In this document: one piece after another, positions 1 to 10,321 of the stretch | Layout of the letters: each line of letters begins with the position of its first letter | How positions within the stretch are numbered: the stretch's first letter is position 1 | Made by a program: the position numbers and the translations under genes | The notes under the pieces: model-generated | The model's input: the letters and a program-made list of their open reading frames with translations, nothing else | What the model was told of the DNA's origin: nothing | Databases searched by the model: none | DNA from: Enterobacterales bacterium CwR94 | GTDB taxonomy: Bacteria; Pseudomonadota; Gammaproteobacteria; Enterobacterales; Enterobacteriaceae | Assembly (NCBI GenBank): GCA_002837195.1 | Contig: KZ478059.1 | Span: 124,001-188,000 of the forward strand | Length of the DNA: 64,000 nucleotides | Direction of reading: 5' to 3'

Positions 1-622
1 GCAAGATGCACAGCAGTACCTGGATATGGGCAATGATGTTGGCGGCATCGCCATCAAAGTCAACGATGTCTTCAATGCTAATCAACTGGTACGTGATGCC
101 GGACAAGTGACCAATGCCTGGGTGTATGTCAAAAGCTGGATTGGCACTTACGGTTATATGTATCGCGACATTCAGATGATCCGCGCCATTATGTATCTGG
201 CGATGATCCTGGTGATTGGCGTTGCCTGTTTTAACATTGTCTCAACGTTGGTGATGGCGGTGAAAGACAAAAGCAGTGATATCGCGGTTTTGCGTACGCT
301 GGGGGCGAAAGACCGTCTTATTCGCGCCATCTTCATCTGGTACGGTTTGATGGCCGGTTTCGTTGGGAGTCTGATCGGGGCGATTATCGGTGTGCTGGTG
401 GCGTTAAATTTAACCCCCATCATGCGCGGCATTGAAAAAGTGACCGGGCATCATTTTTTGTCGGGCGATATCTATTTTATCGACTTTTTGCCCACTGAGC
501 TGCACTGGCTGGACGTGGTGTCGGTACTGGCAACGGCATTCGTGTTGAGCCTGTTGGCCAGTTGGTATCCTGCACGTCGCGCCAGCCGCATCGATCCGGC
601 CCGCGTGCTGAGCGGTCAGTAG
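1..622 (+). CDS. lolE: LolE, lipoprotein-release ABC transporter membrane subunit (3' part)
   Basis: C-terminal half of the inner-membrane LolE subunit of LolCDE, which releases outer-membrane lipoproteins to the chaperone LolA. The window opens inside the gene; the frame is open from base 2. Visible are the region preceding the second membrane helix ([14 protein letters not shown]), the helix [20 protein letters not shown], the FtsX-type coupling segment with VLRTLGAKD, two further hydrophobic helices and the typical end [20 protein letters not shown]. These match E. coli LolE closely. nagK starts 8 bases after the stop, as in E. coli, so the two are probably co-transcribed. Confidence 0.97.
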   Translation, partial: QDAQQYLDMGNDVGGIAIKVNDVFNANQLVRDAGQVTNAWVYVKSWIGTYGYMYRDIQMIRAIMYLAMILVIGVACFNIVSTLVMAVKDKSSDIAVLRTLGAKDRLIRAIFIWYGLMAGFVGSLIGAIIGVLVALNLTPIMRGIEKVTGHHFLSGDIYFIDFLPTELHWLDVVSVLATAFVLSLLASWYPARRASRIDPARVLSGQ

Positions 623-630
623 GGAACATC

Positions 631-1542
631 ATGTACTACGGTTTTGATGTCGGTGGCAGCAAAATTGCGTTGGGCGTCTACGATGCGCAACGTCAACTGT
701 GCTGGCAGACACGGGTGCCCACGCCGCGCGAAGATTATCAGCAATTGTTGCAGGTTATCACTGACCTCACCGCGCAAGCCGATGCCTTTTGCGGCATGCC
801 AGGCAGCGTAGGCGTAGGGATACCGGGCTTACCTGTGCCGGATGATGGCACGGTGTTTACGGCCAATTTGCCCGCGGCACGCGGGAGAACCTTCGCGGCG
901 GATTTGAGTGCACGTTTACAGCGTGAGGTGCGCATCGATAACGATGCCAACTGTTTTGCACTGTCGGAAGCCTGGGACGACGAGTTTCAACACTATCCTG
1001 TAGTGCTGGGGCTGATTCTCGGGACGGGCGTTGGTGGCGGGGTGATCATTAATGGTTCGCCGCTCACCGGGCGCAATTATATTGCCGGAGAGTTTGGGCA
1101 TATGCGCTTGCCGGTGGATGCGCTGGCGGCGGTGGGAGGCAATGTCCCGCTGCGTCAGTGTGGCTGCGGACAGACAGGCTGTGTTGAAACCTGGCTGTCA
1201 GGAGAGGGCTTTGCCTGGCTGTGGCAGCACGAGTATCAGTCTGCACTTAGCGCGCCGCAAATTATAGCGCGCTACGCGCAGCAGGATGCACAGGCTGTTG
1301 CGCATGTCGCCCGTTATCAGGCGCTGTTGGCCGTGTGTCTTGGCAATCTGCTCACCCTGTTTGATCCACATTTAGTGGTGTTAGGCGGAGGATTATCGCA
1401 GTTTGCCGCGTTATATGAAGGACTCGGCGAGCGGGTTGCGCCACATTTATTGCCTGTGGCCCGCTTGCCACGATTTGAGCCCGCGCGGCACGGTGATGCA
1501 GGAGGCATGCGCGGTGCGGCGTTTTTACACCTGAAAAAGTAA
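631..1542 (+). CDS. nagK: N-acetyl-D-glucosamine kinase
   Basis: ROK-family cytoplasmic kinase that phosphorylates N-acetylglucosamine to GlcNAc-6-phosphate, salvaging sugar from cell-wall turnover. The 303-residue length equals that of E. coli NagK. It begins [16 protein letters not shown] (phosphate-binding DxGGxK), has the catalytic-loop region [12 protein letters not shown], the glycine-rich [13 protein letters not shown], and the ROK zinc cysteines in [13 protein letters not shown]. The frame extends upstream into lolE, but the ATG at 631 gives the family N terminus and sits just after the lolE stop. cobB follows 18 bases downstream. Confidence 0.97.
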   Translation: MYYGFDVGGSKIALGVYDAQRQLCWQTRVPTPREDYQQLLQVITDLTAQADAFCGMPGSVGVGIPGLPVPDDGTVFTANLPAARGRTFAADLSARLQREVRIDNDANCFALSEAWDDEFQHYPVVLGLILGTGVGGGVIINGSPLTGRNYIAGEFGHMRLPVDALAAVGGNVPLRQCGCGQTGCVETWLSGEGFAWLWQHEYQSALSAPQIIARYAQQDAQAVAHVARYQALLAVCLGNLLTLFDPHLVVLGGGLSQFAALYEGLGERVAPHLLPVARLPRFEPARHGDAGGMRGAAFLHLKK

Positions 1543-1560
1543 CAAACGGCTGGGAGAGAT

Positions 1561-2397
1561 ATGCGAGCATTACGCGGACGTCTACGATTAGCGCGCTTTA
1601 GAAAGAATAAGCGTCTGATACATCAACGCTTTCGTCAGCGCATCTTTGAGCGTGACCGTAGCGAGGAACTGGCTGCCCATCCCTTGCCACACGTGGTGGT
1701 GCTGACCGGTGCAGGGATCTCTGCCGAATCCGGCATTCGGACATTCCGCGCGGCTGATGGCCTGTGGGAAGAGCACAGCATTGAAGATGTGGCCACTCCG
1801 GAAGGGTTTCAGCGTGACCCGGAGCGCGTGCAGGCATTTTATAATGCGCGACGCCAGCAACTGCAACAGCCAGAAATTCAACCGAATGCAGCGCACAATG
1901 CGCTGGCGGAACTGGAAGCGGTGTTGGGCGACAATCTGCTGCTGGTGACGCAAAATATCGACAATCTGCATGAACGCGCGGGCAACAGCCAGGTGCTGCA
2001 CATGCACGGTGAGTTGCTGAAAGTGCGTTGCGAGAGCAGTGGGCAGGTTTTTCACTGGCAGGAAGAGGTAAAGGCGGATGACCGTTGCCACTGTTGTCAG
2101 TTCCCTGCGCGTTTGCGCCCACATGTGGTGTGGTTTGGCGAAATGCCACTGGGCATGGACAAAATTTACGAAGCACTCGCCAATGCGGATTACTTTGTGG
2201 CTATCGGCACATCGGGACATGTCTATCCCGCGGCGGGCTTTGTCCACGAAGCCAAATTGCACGGTGCACACACGGTTGAACTGAATTTGGAACCCAGCCA
2301 GGTCGGCAGCGAGTTCGAAGAGAAACATTACGGACTGGCCAGCGACGTTGTGCCGCAATGGGTGAATGGCTTTCTACAGCGAGTGAAACAGGCTTGA
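1561..2397 (+). CDS. cobB: NAD-dependent protein deacylase CobB (sirtuin)
   Basis: Sirtuin that removes acetyl and succinyl groups from lysines, for example on acetyl-CoA synthetase, using NAD. At 278 residues it has the length of the long E. coli CobB isoform, including the basic N-terminal extension ([13 protein letters not shown]-like). Sirtuin motifs seen: [15 protein letters not shown] (NAD-binding), [12 protein letters not shown], catalytic His in HMHGELL, zinc cysteines (VRC and CHCCQ), [11 protein letters not shown] and ELNLEPS. The Tyr and Arg of [11 protein letters not shown] mark a class III sirtuin with desuccinylase activity. The start ATG has GGGAGA upstream. The E. coli genes ycfZ and ymfA, normally found before potD, are missing here. 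Confidence 0.97.
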   Translation: MRALRGRLRLARFRKNKRLIHQRFRQRIFERDRSEELAAHPLPHVVVLTGAGISAESGIRTFRAADGLWEEHSIEDVATPEGFQRDPERVQAFYNARRQQLQQPEIQPNAAHNALAELEAVLGDNLLLVTQNIDNLHERAGNSQVLHMHGELLKVRCESSGQVFHWQEEVKADDRCHCCQFPARLRPHVVWFGEMPLGMDKIYEALANADYFVAIGTSGHVYPAAGFVHEAKLHGAHTVELNLEPSQVGSEFEEKHYGLASDVVPQWVNGFLQRVKQA

Positions 2398-2435
2398 CAG
2401 GCTCCCCGTCCCGCGCACGGGACGGCGGTCAGTCT

Positions 2436-3476
2436 TTAGCGGCCGGCTTTCAGTTTCTGAAACAGGGTTTCGTACTGTTGGCTGGCGGCACCCACATCAT
2501 CTTGCCACTCGCCTTTACGGATCACCTCTTCAGGCGGGTACAGTGAAGGATCGTTGGCAACCTCTGGCGGGAGCTGTTTTTTCGCCGTCAAATTCGGTGT
2601 GGGATAGCCAATGGTCTCAGCCACTTGCGCGGCAATTTCCGGACGCAGCAAAAAGTTAATCAGTTTTAATGCGCCATCAACGTTTTTGGCATTCGCAGGA
2701 ATCGACAAGCTGTCCATCCAGAAGATCCCTCCTTCCTCAGGCCACACCACACTCAGCGGCGTTCCCGCCTGACGGGCAACGTAGGCGGAACCATTCCAAA
2801 TCATTCCCAAATTGACTTCACCTTCCATATACGGATTACCCGGATTATCGGAGTTAAACGCCAGCACATTAGGCATCAGCTTGCGCAGTTCTTCATAGGC
2901 GGCGGTGATCTCTTGCGGATGGGTGCTGTTGCCCGAGTATCCCAGTTTGCGCAGCGCCATTTGGAACACTTCCCGCGCGTCATCCGTTAACAGCAGGCTG
3001 GATTTGTACTCAGGTTTCCAGAGATCGGCCCAGCGGGTAACTGTTTTGGGGTCGATAACGTCGCTGTTAATGCCAATTGCGGTTGCTCCCCAAATGTAGG
3101 GAATCGAGTAGTCATTGTTGGGGTCAAACGGCTTATTCAGCAGATTAGGATCAAGGTTTGCAAAGTGTGTCAGTTGGCTTTTATCGATCTTTTGCAGCAT
3201 GCCTTCGTTACGCATTTTTGCCACAAAGTAAGTGGAGGGCACCACCAAATCATAAGCCCCGTCTTTATAGGTTTTGAGCTTCGCGTACATGCTTTCATTC
3301 GACTCGTAAGTCGAATAGATAACTTTGATGCCGGTTTCTTTGGTGAACTGTTCGAGCAGGCCGGGCGGCACATACTCGGTCCAGTTATAAAAATAGAGGG
3401 TTTTATTATCTGCGTGGGCACTTTGCATACCTAACAGCAGTGCACCCGTTGCTAACCAACGTGACCAGGATTTCAT
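2436..3476 (-). CDS. potD: Spermidine/putrescine-binding periplasmic protein PotD
   Basis: Substrate-binding protein of the spermidine-preferring PotABCD importer. 346 residues against 348 in E. coli. A Sec signal peptide (MKSWSRWLATGALLLGMQSAHA) is followed by the mature protein with LYFYNWTEYVPPGLLEQF, STYESNESMYAKL, PYIWGATAIGIN and WPEEGGIFWMDS, all typical of the family. The frame is open 51 bases upstream, but the ATG at 3476 gives the signal peptide and overlaps the potC stop as TAATG, indicating translational coupling. It is the last gene of the operon. Confidence 0.97.
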   Translation of the reverse strand: MKSWSRWLATGALLLGMQSAHADNKTLYFYNWTEYVPPGLLEQFTKETGIKVIYSTYESNESMYAKLKTYKDGAYDLVVPSTYFVAKMRNEGMLQKIDKSQLTHFANLDPNLLNKPFDPNNDYSIPYIWGATAIGINSDVIDPKTVTRWADLWKPEYKSSLLLTDDAREVFQMALRKLGYSGNSTHPQEITAAYEELRKLMPNVLAFNSDNPGNPYMEGEVNLGMIWNGSAYVARQAGTPLSVVWPEEGGIFWMDSLSIPANAKNVDGALKLINFLLRPEIAAQVAETIGYPTPNLTAKKQLPPEVANDPSLYPPEEVIRKGEWQDDVGAASQQYETLFQKLKAGR

Positions 3477-4273
3477 TACAGCTCCTTTTTCTTGTAACTG
3501 CGTTGTGTTTTGTCGCGCAACAGCCACTGGCTGAGGGCGACAAGAACCAGAGAAAGTAACATCAAGATGGTAGCCAGCGCGTTAACCTCTGGTGAGACAC
3601 CCACTTTCACCATGGAATAGATTTTCAAGGGCAGAATTTCAAAGTCTGGCCCGGTGACAAAAGAGGATACCACCACATCGTCCATCGACAGGGTAAAGCT
3701 CAGTAGCCAGCCTGCCGCCACGGCGGGCAGGGCGAGCGGTAACAGGATTTTGCGTAAAATGGTGATTTCACTGGCACCCAGATCGCGGGCCGCCTCCAGC
3801 ATACGCACATCAAAGCCTTTCAGGCGCGACCAAACCGTAATCACCACGAAGGGCAGGCAAAACGTAATATGGGAAAACAGCAGTGACCAAAAACCCAGTG
3901 AAATGCCCAGCAGCATAAACAAGACCAGCAGTGAAATGGCCATGACGATGTCCGGCGACATCATCACCACAAACAGCATGCCACCGACAAAGGGTTTGCC
4001 ACGAAACTGATAGCGGTACAAGGCGACGGCCGTCAGAGAGCCAATTACCGTGGCAAAGGTGGCAGACACCACACCCATCATCACCGAGTGCTGAGCGGCT
4101 TGCAGCAGGCTGTCGTTGTTCGCCAGCAGCCTATACCACTTGGTGCTGAAACCCTGCCAGTTGATGCCAAAGCGCGAAGCATTAAAGGAGTTGATAATCA
4201 GAATCAGAATCGGAATATACAGCCAGGCATAAATGATAAACATAAAGCCATGGCGGCAAAAACGGCCAATCAT
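3476..4273 (-). CDS. potC: Spermidine/putrescine ABC transporter permease PotC
   Basis: Inner-membrane permease of the PotABCD polyamine importer; 265 residues, six predicted membrane helices of the binding-protein-dependent permease fold. The EAA loop that contacts the ATPase is visible as [25 protein letters not shown]-terminal [22 protein letters not shown] matches E. coli PotC. The ATG overlaps the potB stop by four bases (ATGA) and its own stop shares one base with the potD start, so potBCD translation is coupled. Confidence 0.97.
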   Translation of the reverse strand: MIGRFCRHGFMFIIYAWLYIPILILIINSFNASRFGINWQGFSTKWYRLLANNDSLLQAAQHSVMMGVVSATFATVIGSLTAVALYRYQFRGKPFVGGMLFVVMMSPDIVMAISLLVLFMLLGISLGFWSLLFSHITFCLPFVVITVWSRLKGFDVRMLEAARDLGASEITILRKILLPLALPAVAAGWLLSFTLSMDDVVVSSFVTGPDFEILPLKIYSMVKVGVSPEVNALATILMLLSLVLVALSQWLLRDKTQRSYKKKEL

Positions 4274-5130
4274 ATCAGCGCCTCCTTGCCTTTCAGCGAG
4301 CGCGCAGCGCGCCAGTATATGAGCAGCAAGACACCCATAATCAGCGTCAGCATAATGCTGGTTGCGGCACCAAAGGGCCAGTCGCGGATATTGAGGAATT
4401 GGCTTTTAATCACATTACCAATCAGCAAGTTTTTCGCGCCGCCAAGTAGGTCGGCGACAAAAAATAATCCCATTGCTGGCAGCAATACCAACAAACAACC
4501 GGCAACAATGCCCGGCATCGTCAGGGGCAGCACAATGCGCATAAAGGTCTGCAGTTTGCTGGCCCCTAAATCACGCGCCGCCTCCAGCAGCGGACGGTCG
4601 AGTTTTTCCAGGCTGGAGTAGAGGGGTAACACCATAAAGGGCAGCAAGATATACACCAGCCCGAGGATCACCGCTTCCTGGGTATACATAATACGAAAGG
4701 GCTTATCGATAACGCCCAGCGTCAGCAGGAACTCATTTAACCAGCCACGGGTGCTGAGAAAAATTTTCAGGCCATAGATGCGGATCAATGAATTAGTCCA
4801 GAACGGTACAATCAACAGAAACAGCATCAAGGGGCGCAGACGTTCAGGCAGGCGGGTCAGGCACCAGGCAAAAGGGTAGCCGAGCAGCAGACAACACAGT
4901 GTGGCAATCAGCGCCATGGAGAGTGAGTGCAACAACACTGCGCCATACAGGGGATCAAACAGGCGTTGGTAATTGTCCAGCGTAAAGACCATCTGCACAA
5001 AATGCGCGTCATCGCGCGTCAGAAAGCTGGTGATGATAATCATCAGATTGGGCAAAAACACGAACAGTGATAGCCAACTGACAATCACCAAAATAACCAG
5101 CGATTGGAAACGTTTAGAGCTCTTTTTCAT
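4270..5130 (-). CDS. potB: Spermidine/putrescine ABC transporter permease PotB
   Basis: Second inner-membrane permease of the PotABCD polyamine importer; 286 residues, slightly longer than E. coli PotB. Membrane helices include [20 protein letters not shown] at the N terminus. The EAA loop is [24 protein letters not shown]. It pairs with PotC to form the channel and sits on PotA. Its start lies 17 bases inside the end of potA, so the two are translationally coupled. Confidence 0.97.
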   Translation of the reverse strand: MKKSSKRFQSLVILVIVSWLSLFVFLPNLMIIITSFLTRDDAHFVQMVFTLDNYQRLFDPLYGAVLLHSLSMALIATLCCLLLGYPFAWCLTRLPERLRPLMLFLLIVPFWTNSLIRIYGLKIFLSTRGWLNEFLLTLGVIDKPFRIMYTQEAVILGLVYILLPFMVLPLYSSLEKLDRPLLEAARDLGASKLQTFMRIVLPLTMPGIVAGCLLVLLPAMGLFFVADLLGGAKNLLIGNVIKSQFLNIRDWPFGAATSIMLTLIMGVLLLIYWRAARSLKGKEALI

Positions 5131-6229
5131 CGGCGAGCACCACCTCCCAACTGGGCACCCAATGGAGGGCCATGCGCTGATTCAGTGAGTGGTCGAAATC
5201 GGGGTCATCTTCGTTAAAAAACTCGCTCACAGTGACCAGTTTGCCGCTTTCCAGCTCGACGGTGGATTCCAGCGTCATACCTTTGTAGTTTCTTTCACGA
5301 ATACGCCCGACCAGCCCCTCAACCGCATGATTGTCGTCAATTTCCTCAACCCGTAAGTCTTCGGGACGCAGTAATACATGCAGACGCTGGCCTTTTTTGA
5401 CCGCAAACGGGACATGAATTTGGCAGGCGCGGCCCTCAACCTGGGCCAACACCTGTTCGGTGTCGGCGTCTTCCAGCACCTCGGCATCAAAGACATTGAT
5501 TTCGCCGATAAAGTGCGCGACAAACAAGCTGTTGGGCTCTTCATAGATTTCACGCGGCGTACCGTCTTGTACGATACGGCCCTCGCGCATAACCACAATG
5601 CGGTCTGACATGGTCAGCGCTTCTTCTTGATCGTGGGTGACAAATACAAAAGTGATACCGAGTTTACGCTGCAGGGCTTTTAACTCATTTTGCATCTGCC
5701 TGCGTAATTTGTAATCAAGGGCGGACAGCGATTCATCCAGCAAGAGGACTTTGGGTTGATTCACCACGGCGCGGGCGATGGCGACACGTTGCTGCTGACC
5801 ACCGGAAAGTTGGTGTGGGCGGCGATCGGCATAGGCTTCTAATTGCACCATCGCCAGCGCTTCTTCAACGCGACGAGTGATGTCGTCGTGGGCGGTTTTC
5901 TGCATGCGCAGGCCAAAGGCGACGTTTTCAAAGACCGACATATGCGGGAACAGTGCGTAGCTTTGAAAAACGGTATTCACATGGCGGTGTTCAGCGGGAA
6001 TGGCGGTGACATCGTGTTGGTCGAGATGAATGGTGCCAGCATCAGCGGCCTCAAGACCGGCAATCAGGCGCAATATGGTGGTTTTACCGCATCCAGAGGG
6101 GCCGAGCAGGGTGATGAATTCGCCGTGATTAATGGTGAGATTAAAATCGGCAATGATCGTTTTGCCATCAAACGCTTTCTCAATGCCTGACAGCTGGACT
6201 AACGCTGGGCGAACATCGTTTTCTTTCAT
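5114..6229 (-). CDS. potA: Spermidine/putrescine ABC transporter ATPase PotA
   Basis: Cytoplasmic ATPase that powers PotABCD. Walker A is GPSGCGKTT, the signature LSGGQQQR, Walker [12 protein letters not shown] and the switch His lies in [12 protein letters not shown]-terminal TOBE-type regulatory domain ([26 protein letters not shown]) follows. The ATG at 6229 is preferred over an in-frame GTG at 6238 because it gives [15 protein letters not shown], close to family N termini (371 residues). It is the first gene of the operon and is divergent from the pepT-like gene, as in E. coli; the 239-base space between them must hold both promoters, but no convincing operator was recognised. Confidence 0.96.
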   Translation of the reverse strand: MKENDVRPALVQLSGIEKAFDGKTIIADFNLTINHGEFITLLGPSGCGKTTILRLIAGLEAADAGTIHLDQHDVTAIPAEHRHVNTVFQSYALFPHMSVFENVAFGLRMQKTAHDDITRRVEEALAMVQLEAYADRRPHQLSGGQQQRVAIARAVVNQPKVLLLDESLSALDYKLRRQMQNELKALQRKLGITFVFVTHDQEEALTMSDRIVVMREGRIVQDGTPREIYEEPNSLFVAHFIGEINVFDAEVLEDADTEQVLAQVEGRACQIHVPFAVKKGQRLHVLLRPEDLRVEEIDDNHAVEGLVGRIRERNYKGMTLESTVELESGKLVTVSEFFNEDDPDFDHSLNQRMALHWVPSWEVVLADEKEL

Positions 6230-6468
6230 TATTTTCACTCAGTCTTGTGAACAACTCGCTCTATTGCAAAGCGCGTATTATCACCTCGGTGATTCAGGAC
6301 GTTAGAGGGCAGGCATTTTACGGGAATCACTTAAACGCGCCAATAATAACGCTAAAAAATTGCAATCCAGTGGCGATTATCAGGCATTAGCCGACTGGGT
6401 ATGACCTGGCGCAAGGCCTGAGAGATTTATCAGGGTAATAATGAAGGTCGGATAAAGGGAGGATACGA

Positions 6469-7647
6469 ATGAATCAGCTAATCGAGCGCTTCTTTAACTA
6501 TACCTTTTATCAGACGCCTACACGTCGTGGCCGCAGATTGAGTCACAACCGTGCCCGAGAGCAGTTGCTGGCACAACAACTGCAACGGGATTTGCAGGCG
6601 CTGGGATTACGAGAGGTCACATTTGACAGCTACGGTGCCGTTAGCGCCTGGCTGCCGGGTAATGAAGGGGTCAGCGCTCCGGTATTGGGTTTTATTGCTC
6701 CCCTCAGCGCTGACGACCATGCGGCGGACACGGCGGTGCATCCGCAACTGGTTGAGTGCTATCGTGGCGGCGACATTGCGCTTGGGCAAGGTGACGCGGT
6801 GATTTCACCGGTTCGCGTGCCTGAGTTGCATGCATTAATTGGGCAAACCCTGATAACCGGCGATGGTACCCGTGCGATGGGGTGCGAAGCCACGGCGGGC
6901 ATCACCGTTATCATGTCGCTGCTGGAACAACTGCAAACGCAACCTCATGGTGATGTGCATGTGGCATTTGTGCCAGCCGGTGAACGGGGGCGGGATGCAC
7001 TGGTGGCGCTAAGCCAGAAGGCGTTGCGGGTCGATTATGCCTGGTGCCTCTCCGGTGGTGTGCCTGGAGAGTTGGCGTGGGAAAACCGTCATCAATCCAC
7101 AGTGGAAATTAAAATTGCGGGCAGTGCGCAACACAGTGCGCTGGCGGCGGCCTTTGCATTGCATCAGACTTGGTTACAGCACGGTGGAGTGGCCACCGAC
7201 GTGCTAAAAATGCGCGGTGATGGACTGCATACGGAGCTGACATTTCAGTTATGTGAGCGAGAGCAAGTTGTACTGGACCAGCGGCTGAGTGCACTGGCGC
7301 AATGTTGCCAACAGCAACATCAGCATGGCCTGCAATTTCAGTTTGAAAGCCGGTATACCGCGCGCAACATGGCGGCTGTCAATACGGCACATAACGCGGT
7401 GATTGAACTGGCGCGTCAGGCGATAGATGAGCAGCAGTTAACGCTCACCACACCCTTAGCACGTGACGACAGTTTAAGCATTGCCCTTGTCACCGCAGGC
7501 ACACCCTGCGCGCAACTGTTCAGCGGCGGTTATCTGCAACGCACGCCACAGGAGTTTGTGACTCTGGAAGGTTTACAACACAGTGTGCAGGTGGTGATGG
7601 GGATTTGTCGGCAAGCATTGGGTCTGTCGCAAGAGTCAGCGGCATAA
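6469..7647 (+). CDS. PepT-like protein lacking the peptidase active site (probable pseudoenzyme)
   Basis: Occupies the pepT (tripeptide aminopeptidase) locus and aligns along its whole length with PepT: 392 residues against 408, sharing VECYRGGDIALG, GQTLIT, VAFVP, LFSGGY and EFVTLEGL. The residues that make PepT a dinuclear zinc M20 peptidase are altered: the ligand His78 is Pro78, catalytic Asp80 is Ser80, bridging Asp140 is Glu140, catalytic Glu173 is Gly171, ligand Asp196 is Ser195 and ligand His379 is Gln361; only Glu174 (Glu172) is kept. The frame is intact, has a good ribosome site (GGGAGG, six bases before ATG) and keeps the fold signatures, so it is probably expressed but should not hydrolyse peptides by the PepT mechanism. 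Role unknown: peptide binding or regulation are guesses. Confidence 0.85.
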   Translation: MNQLIERFFNYTFYQTPTRRGRRLSHNRAREQLLAQQLQRDLQALGLREVTFDSYGAVSAWLPGNEGVSAPVLGFIAPLSADDHAADTAVHPQLVECYRGGDIALGQGDAVISPVRVPELHALIGQTLITGDGTRAMGCEATAGITVIMSLLEQLQTQPHGDVHVAFVPAGERGRDALVALSQKALRVDYAWCLSGGVPGELAWENRHQSTVEIKIAGSAQHSALAAAFALHQTWLQHGGVATDVLKMRGDGLHTELTFQLCEREQVVLDQRLSALAQCCQQQHQHGLQFQFESRYTARNMAAVNTAHNAVIELARQAIDEQQLTLTTPLARDDSLSIALVTAGTPCAQLFSGGYLQRTPQEFVTLEGLQHSVQVVMGICRQALGLSQESAA

Positions 7648-7653
7648 AAAAAT

Positions 7654-7675
7654 CAGGCAGCCGACTGGCTGCCTG
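7654..7675. terminator. Convergent terminator between the pepT-like gene and roxA
   Basis: Perfect nine-base stem CAGGCAGCC/GGCTGCCTG with loop gact. On the minus strand it is followed by a run of seven T, giving a strong intrinsic terminator for roxA. On the plus strand it follows the stop of the pepT-like gene with a weaker T-rich tail. Confidence 0.85.
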
Positions 7676-7679
7676 GTGT

Positions 7680-8807
7680 TTACTGCTGATCGTTGAAGTA
7701 CCAGTAGCCGCTGTTAATCAAGGCGGCTAACTGCGCGAGGAACGAGGGATCGTCCAGCGCATCGCCAAAATCATCCTGGGTTAACGCGGTTTTATTCGCG
7801 AGCTGGCGCAGCACAGCAGGGTGCTCGCAACTGATTGCCTCACCGTTCACATAGACGTTCCCAGCCAGCGTTAACACGCGCAACCCGCCTAAACGGTGCA
7901 GGCTATCACCCTGCGTCAGCGCGTCATAAATCTCATCAGGCTGATACGGGGGTTCTGGCGGTGCAATATCCAGTTCATGGCGCGATTGTGAAATAAATTC
8001 GCCAAACCACTGATTAAAATGCGCAGGCTGCTGAATCAGATCCAGCATCATCTGGCGGATGCCTTCGGCCTCCTGCGGCAGAATCACCGAGGGTTCATCG
8101 CGAGCGGGGACATCAGGATCGGTAAAGCGCTGGCTGCCCAGTTCATTCGCCAAAACGTAATCGGCAAAGCCACTGATCAGTTCACGGCCGCTCGGAGCAC
8201 GGAAACCCACGGAATAGTTCAGCGAGGCTTCCAGTGAGAAGCCTTCGTGCGGGAAGCCCGGTGGGATATACAGAATATCGCCGGCTTCCGTTTCTTCATC
8301 AATGATGGCTTCAAAAGGGTCAACCTGCAGCAAGTCAGGATGTGGGCAGTGTTGCTTCATGGGGATTTTTTCCCCCACGCGCCAGCGTCGGCGGCCGGTG
8401 CCCTGAATGATGAACACGTCGTACTGGTCAAGATGAGGGCCAACGCCGCCACCCGGCACGGAGAAGGAGATCATCAGGTCATCGGTACGCCAGTCGGGCA
8501 GAGCGCGAAAAGGCTGCATCAGTGCCGCGCTGGCAGGATGCCAGTGATCCACCGCCTGCACCAGCAAAGACCAGTTATGTTCACCTAAGTGATCATAGCT
8601 TTCAAACGGGCCATGGCTGACTTGCCATTTATCGGCCTGATGGCTCACCAGGCGACTGTCGACCTCGTTTTCCATTGCCAGTCCCGCCAGCTCATCGGGA
8701 GACAAGGGGTCGATAAAGTTTTTAATGCCGCGTTTGATCAATACCGGGCGTTTTTGCCAATATTTCTCAATAAATTCGGGCCAGTTCAGTTCGAGCTGAT
8801 AGTCCAT
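7680..8807 (-). CDS. roxA: Ribosomal protein uL16 arginine 3-hydroxylase RoxA (YcfD)
   Basis: JmjC-type Fe(II)/2-oxoglutarate oxygenase that hydroxylates an arginine of ribosomal protein uL16. 375 residues, near-identical in layout to E. coli YcfD (373). The iron triad is visible: HxD in GPHLDQYDVF and the distal His in IPPGFPHEGFSLEA; the 2-oxoglutarate/strand motif FIIQGTGRRRWRVGEK is present. The C-terminal winged-helix-like dimer region (DIAPPEPPYQPDEIYDAL) is complete. phoQ lies 59 bases upstream on the same strand. Confidence 0.96.
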   Translation of the reverse strand: MDYQLELNWPEFIEKYWQKRPVLIKRGIKNFIDPLSPDELAGLAMENEVDSRLVSHQADKWQVSHGPFESYDHLGEHNWSLLVQAVDHWHPASAALMQPFRALPDWRTDDLMISFSVPGGGVGPHLDQYDVFIIQGTGRRRWRVGEKIPMKQHCPHPDLLQVDPFEAIIDEETEAGDILYIPPGFPHEGFSLEASLNYSVGFRAPSGRELISGFADYVLANELGSQRFTDPDVPARDEPSVILPQEAEGIRQMMLDLIQQPAHFNQWFGEFISQSRHELDIAPPEPPYQPDEIYDALTQGDSLHRLGGLRVLTLAGNVYVNGEAISCEHPAVLRQLANKTALTQDDFGDALDDPSFLAQLAALINSGYWYFNDQQ

Positions 8808-8866
8808 AGCCTGTCCTGAGGATAAACAAAAGGTGGCTGGAGTATAACAGCCCGCAGCAGGTTCTG

Positions 8867-10321
8867 TCAGATGTCCTGATGGCGGAACACCACCGACATT
8901 CTTGCGCCACCCAGCGCGCTATCGGCAATCAAAATATCGCCTTTGTACTGTTCCAGGATCTCGCGTGCAACAGACAGACCAATGCCCTGGCCAGGGCGTA
9001 AGGTATCAGCCCGTTGACCGCGCTGGAAAATGAGCACGCGTTTGCTCTCAGGAATGCCTGGGCCGTCGTCGTCCACATACAAGGTAAGACTTTCGTCGTT
9101 TTGGCTGACGCTGATTTCCACAAATTCCAGGCAATACTTGCAGGCGTTATCCAGCACATTGCCCATGACTTCCATAAAATCGTTTTGATCGCCAATAAAG
9201 GTCACTTCAGGCGAGATATCCAGCGACAGCGAAACCCCTTTGCGCTGATAGACTTTATTCAGCGCAGAACACAAGCCATCCAGTAACGCGGGAACCGAAT
9301 GGATATCGCGTTTTAGCGAATGATGTTCTGCCTGCATGCTGGCACGGTGCAGGTAATAGCCGGTTTGTTGTGAAATACGGCTAATTTGTTCCAGCATGAC
9401 CGGTTCGGCCTCTTCAAGCGTCAATGACTTTCCACTGCGCAGTGAGCGCAAGGTGCTTTGCAAGACTGCCAACGGGGTTTTTAAGCTGTGGGTTAAATCA
9501 GACAGCGTGGTGCGATAGCGCGTGAGGCGTTGACGCTCATTATCCAGCAGCATGTTCAGGTTGCGCACCAGGCTTTTCAGTTCTTGCGGCGGGTGGGGAT
9601 GGAGGATATCCCGCTTACCCTGTTCCAGTTCACGGATTTGCGCGGCAAGCTCGCCGATAGGACGTAAGCTCCAGTGCGCCGCCATCCACAGCAACGGGAC
9701 AACCAGCAGTAAGTTGACCAGTAACACATAACTGAACCATGACCAGACAACATCGGAGTGCTGTAATTCCTGCGGAATAGAGTCAATAACGACAATGGTC
9801 AAGGCCGGGAGTGTAGAGGTTGCTTCATAACGGTTAACGGCAACCGAGTGCGTAAAAGCGTCATTGTCGTCATCGTCATAGCGCGTCAGTTTATCCAGAG
9901 CGACGGGGTTATTGCTGCCCATCACCTCGCGACTAATGCTTTTACTGGTATCTATTTCATAAAAGTCGGATTTGCTTAACCACTGCGGGCGGATTTTAGC
10001 GCGCAGCTCCGGGACATCGCGTTGTTGCCAAAGCAGTTTTCCCTCATCGTTATAGATAAACACCAGCGTTGGAAAGTTGAGTGACATGCGCTCGGGTAAT
10101 GCGATAGAAAGACGGTTGTTCTGCCACTGCGCCAGGGTAAAAAACAGATTACTTTCACCGCGCATTTCACGGTAGGTGTTCTTGTCGAAACTGACCATAT
10201 AACCAATGACAGCAACCATGCCGTAGGCCAGTGACATCACCAGCACTACGGCAGCCGTTGCCATAAGAAAACGTGCGCGGAGAGAGAATGGGCGTAACCG
10301 ACGCAGAAAACTCAACTTCAT
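8867..10321 (-). CDS. phoQ: Sensor histidine kinase PhoQ
   Basis: Inner-membrane kinase that senses low Mg2+, acidic pH and cationic peptides and phosphorylates PhoP. 484 residues (486 in E. coli). Two membrane helices (about residues 17-40 and 195-215) flank a periplasmic sensor domain that keeps the acidic metal-binding patch (YDDDDND). HAMP follows, then the H-box [12 protein letters not shown] with the phospho-accepting His, the N-box [12 protein letters not shown] and the G-boxes DDDGPGIP and GQGIGLSVA. The start overlaps the phoP stop by four bases (ATGA). Confidence 0.97.
   Translation of the reverse strand: MKLSFLRRLRPFSLRARFLMATAAVVLVMSLAYGMVAVIGYMVSFDKNTYREMRGESNLFFTLAQWQNNRLSIALPERMSLNFPTLVFIYNDEGKLLWQQRDVPELRAKIRPQWLSKSDFYEIDTSKSISREVMGSNNPVALDKLTRYDDDDNDAFTHSVAVNRYEATSTLPALTIVVIDSIPQELQHSDVVWSWFSYVLLVNLLLVVPLLWMAAHWSLRPIGELAAQIRELEQGKRDILHPHPPQELKSLVRNLNMLLDNERQRLTRYRTTLSDLTHSLKTPLAVLQSTLRSLRSGKSLTLEEAEPVMLEQISRISQQTGYYLHRASMQAEHHSLKRDIHSVPALLDGLCSALNKVYQRKGVSLSLDISPEVTFIGDQNDFMEVMGNVLDNACKYCLEFVEISVSQNDESLTLYVDDDGPGIPESKRVLIFQRGQRADTLRPGQGIGLSVAREILEQYKGDILIADSALGGARMSVVFRHQDI

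Noticed and set aside
1588-2358. Long open frame antisense to cobB
   Set aside because: cobB is unambiguous on the plus strand; the antisense frame has no protein-like motifs and reflects codon bias.
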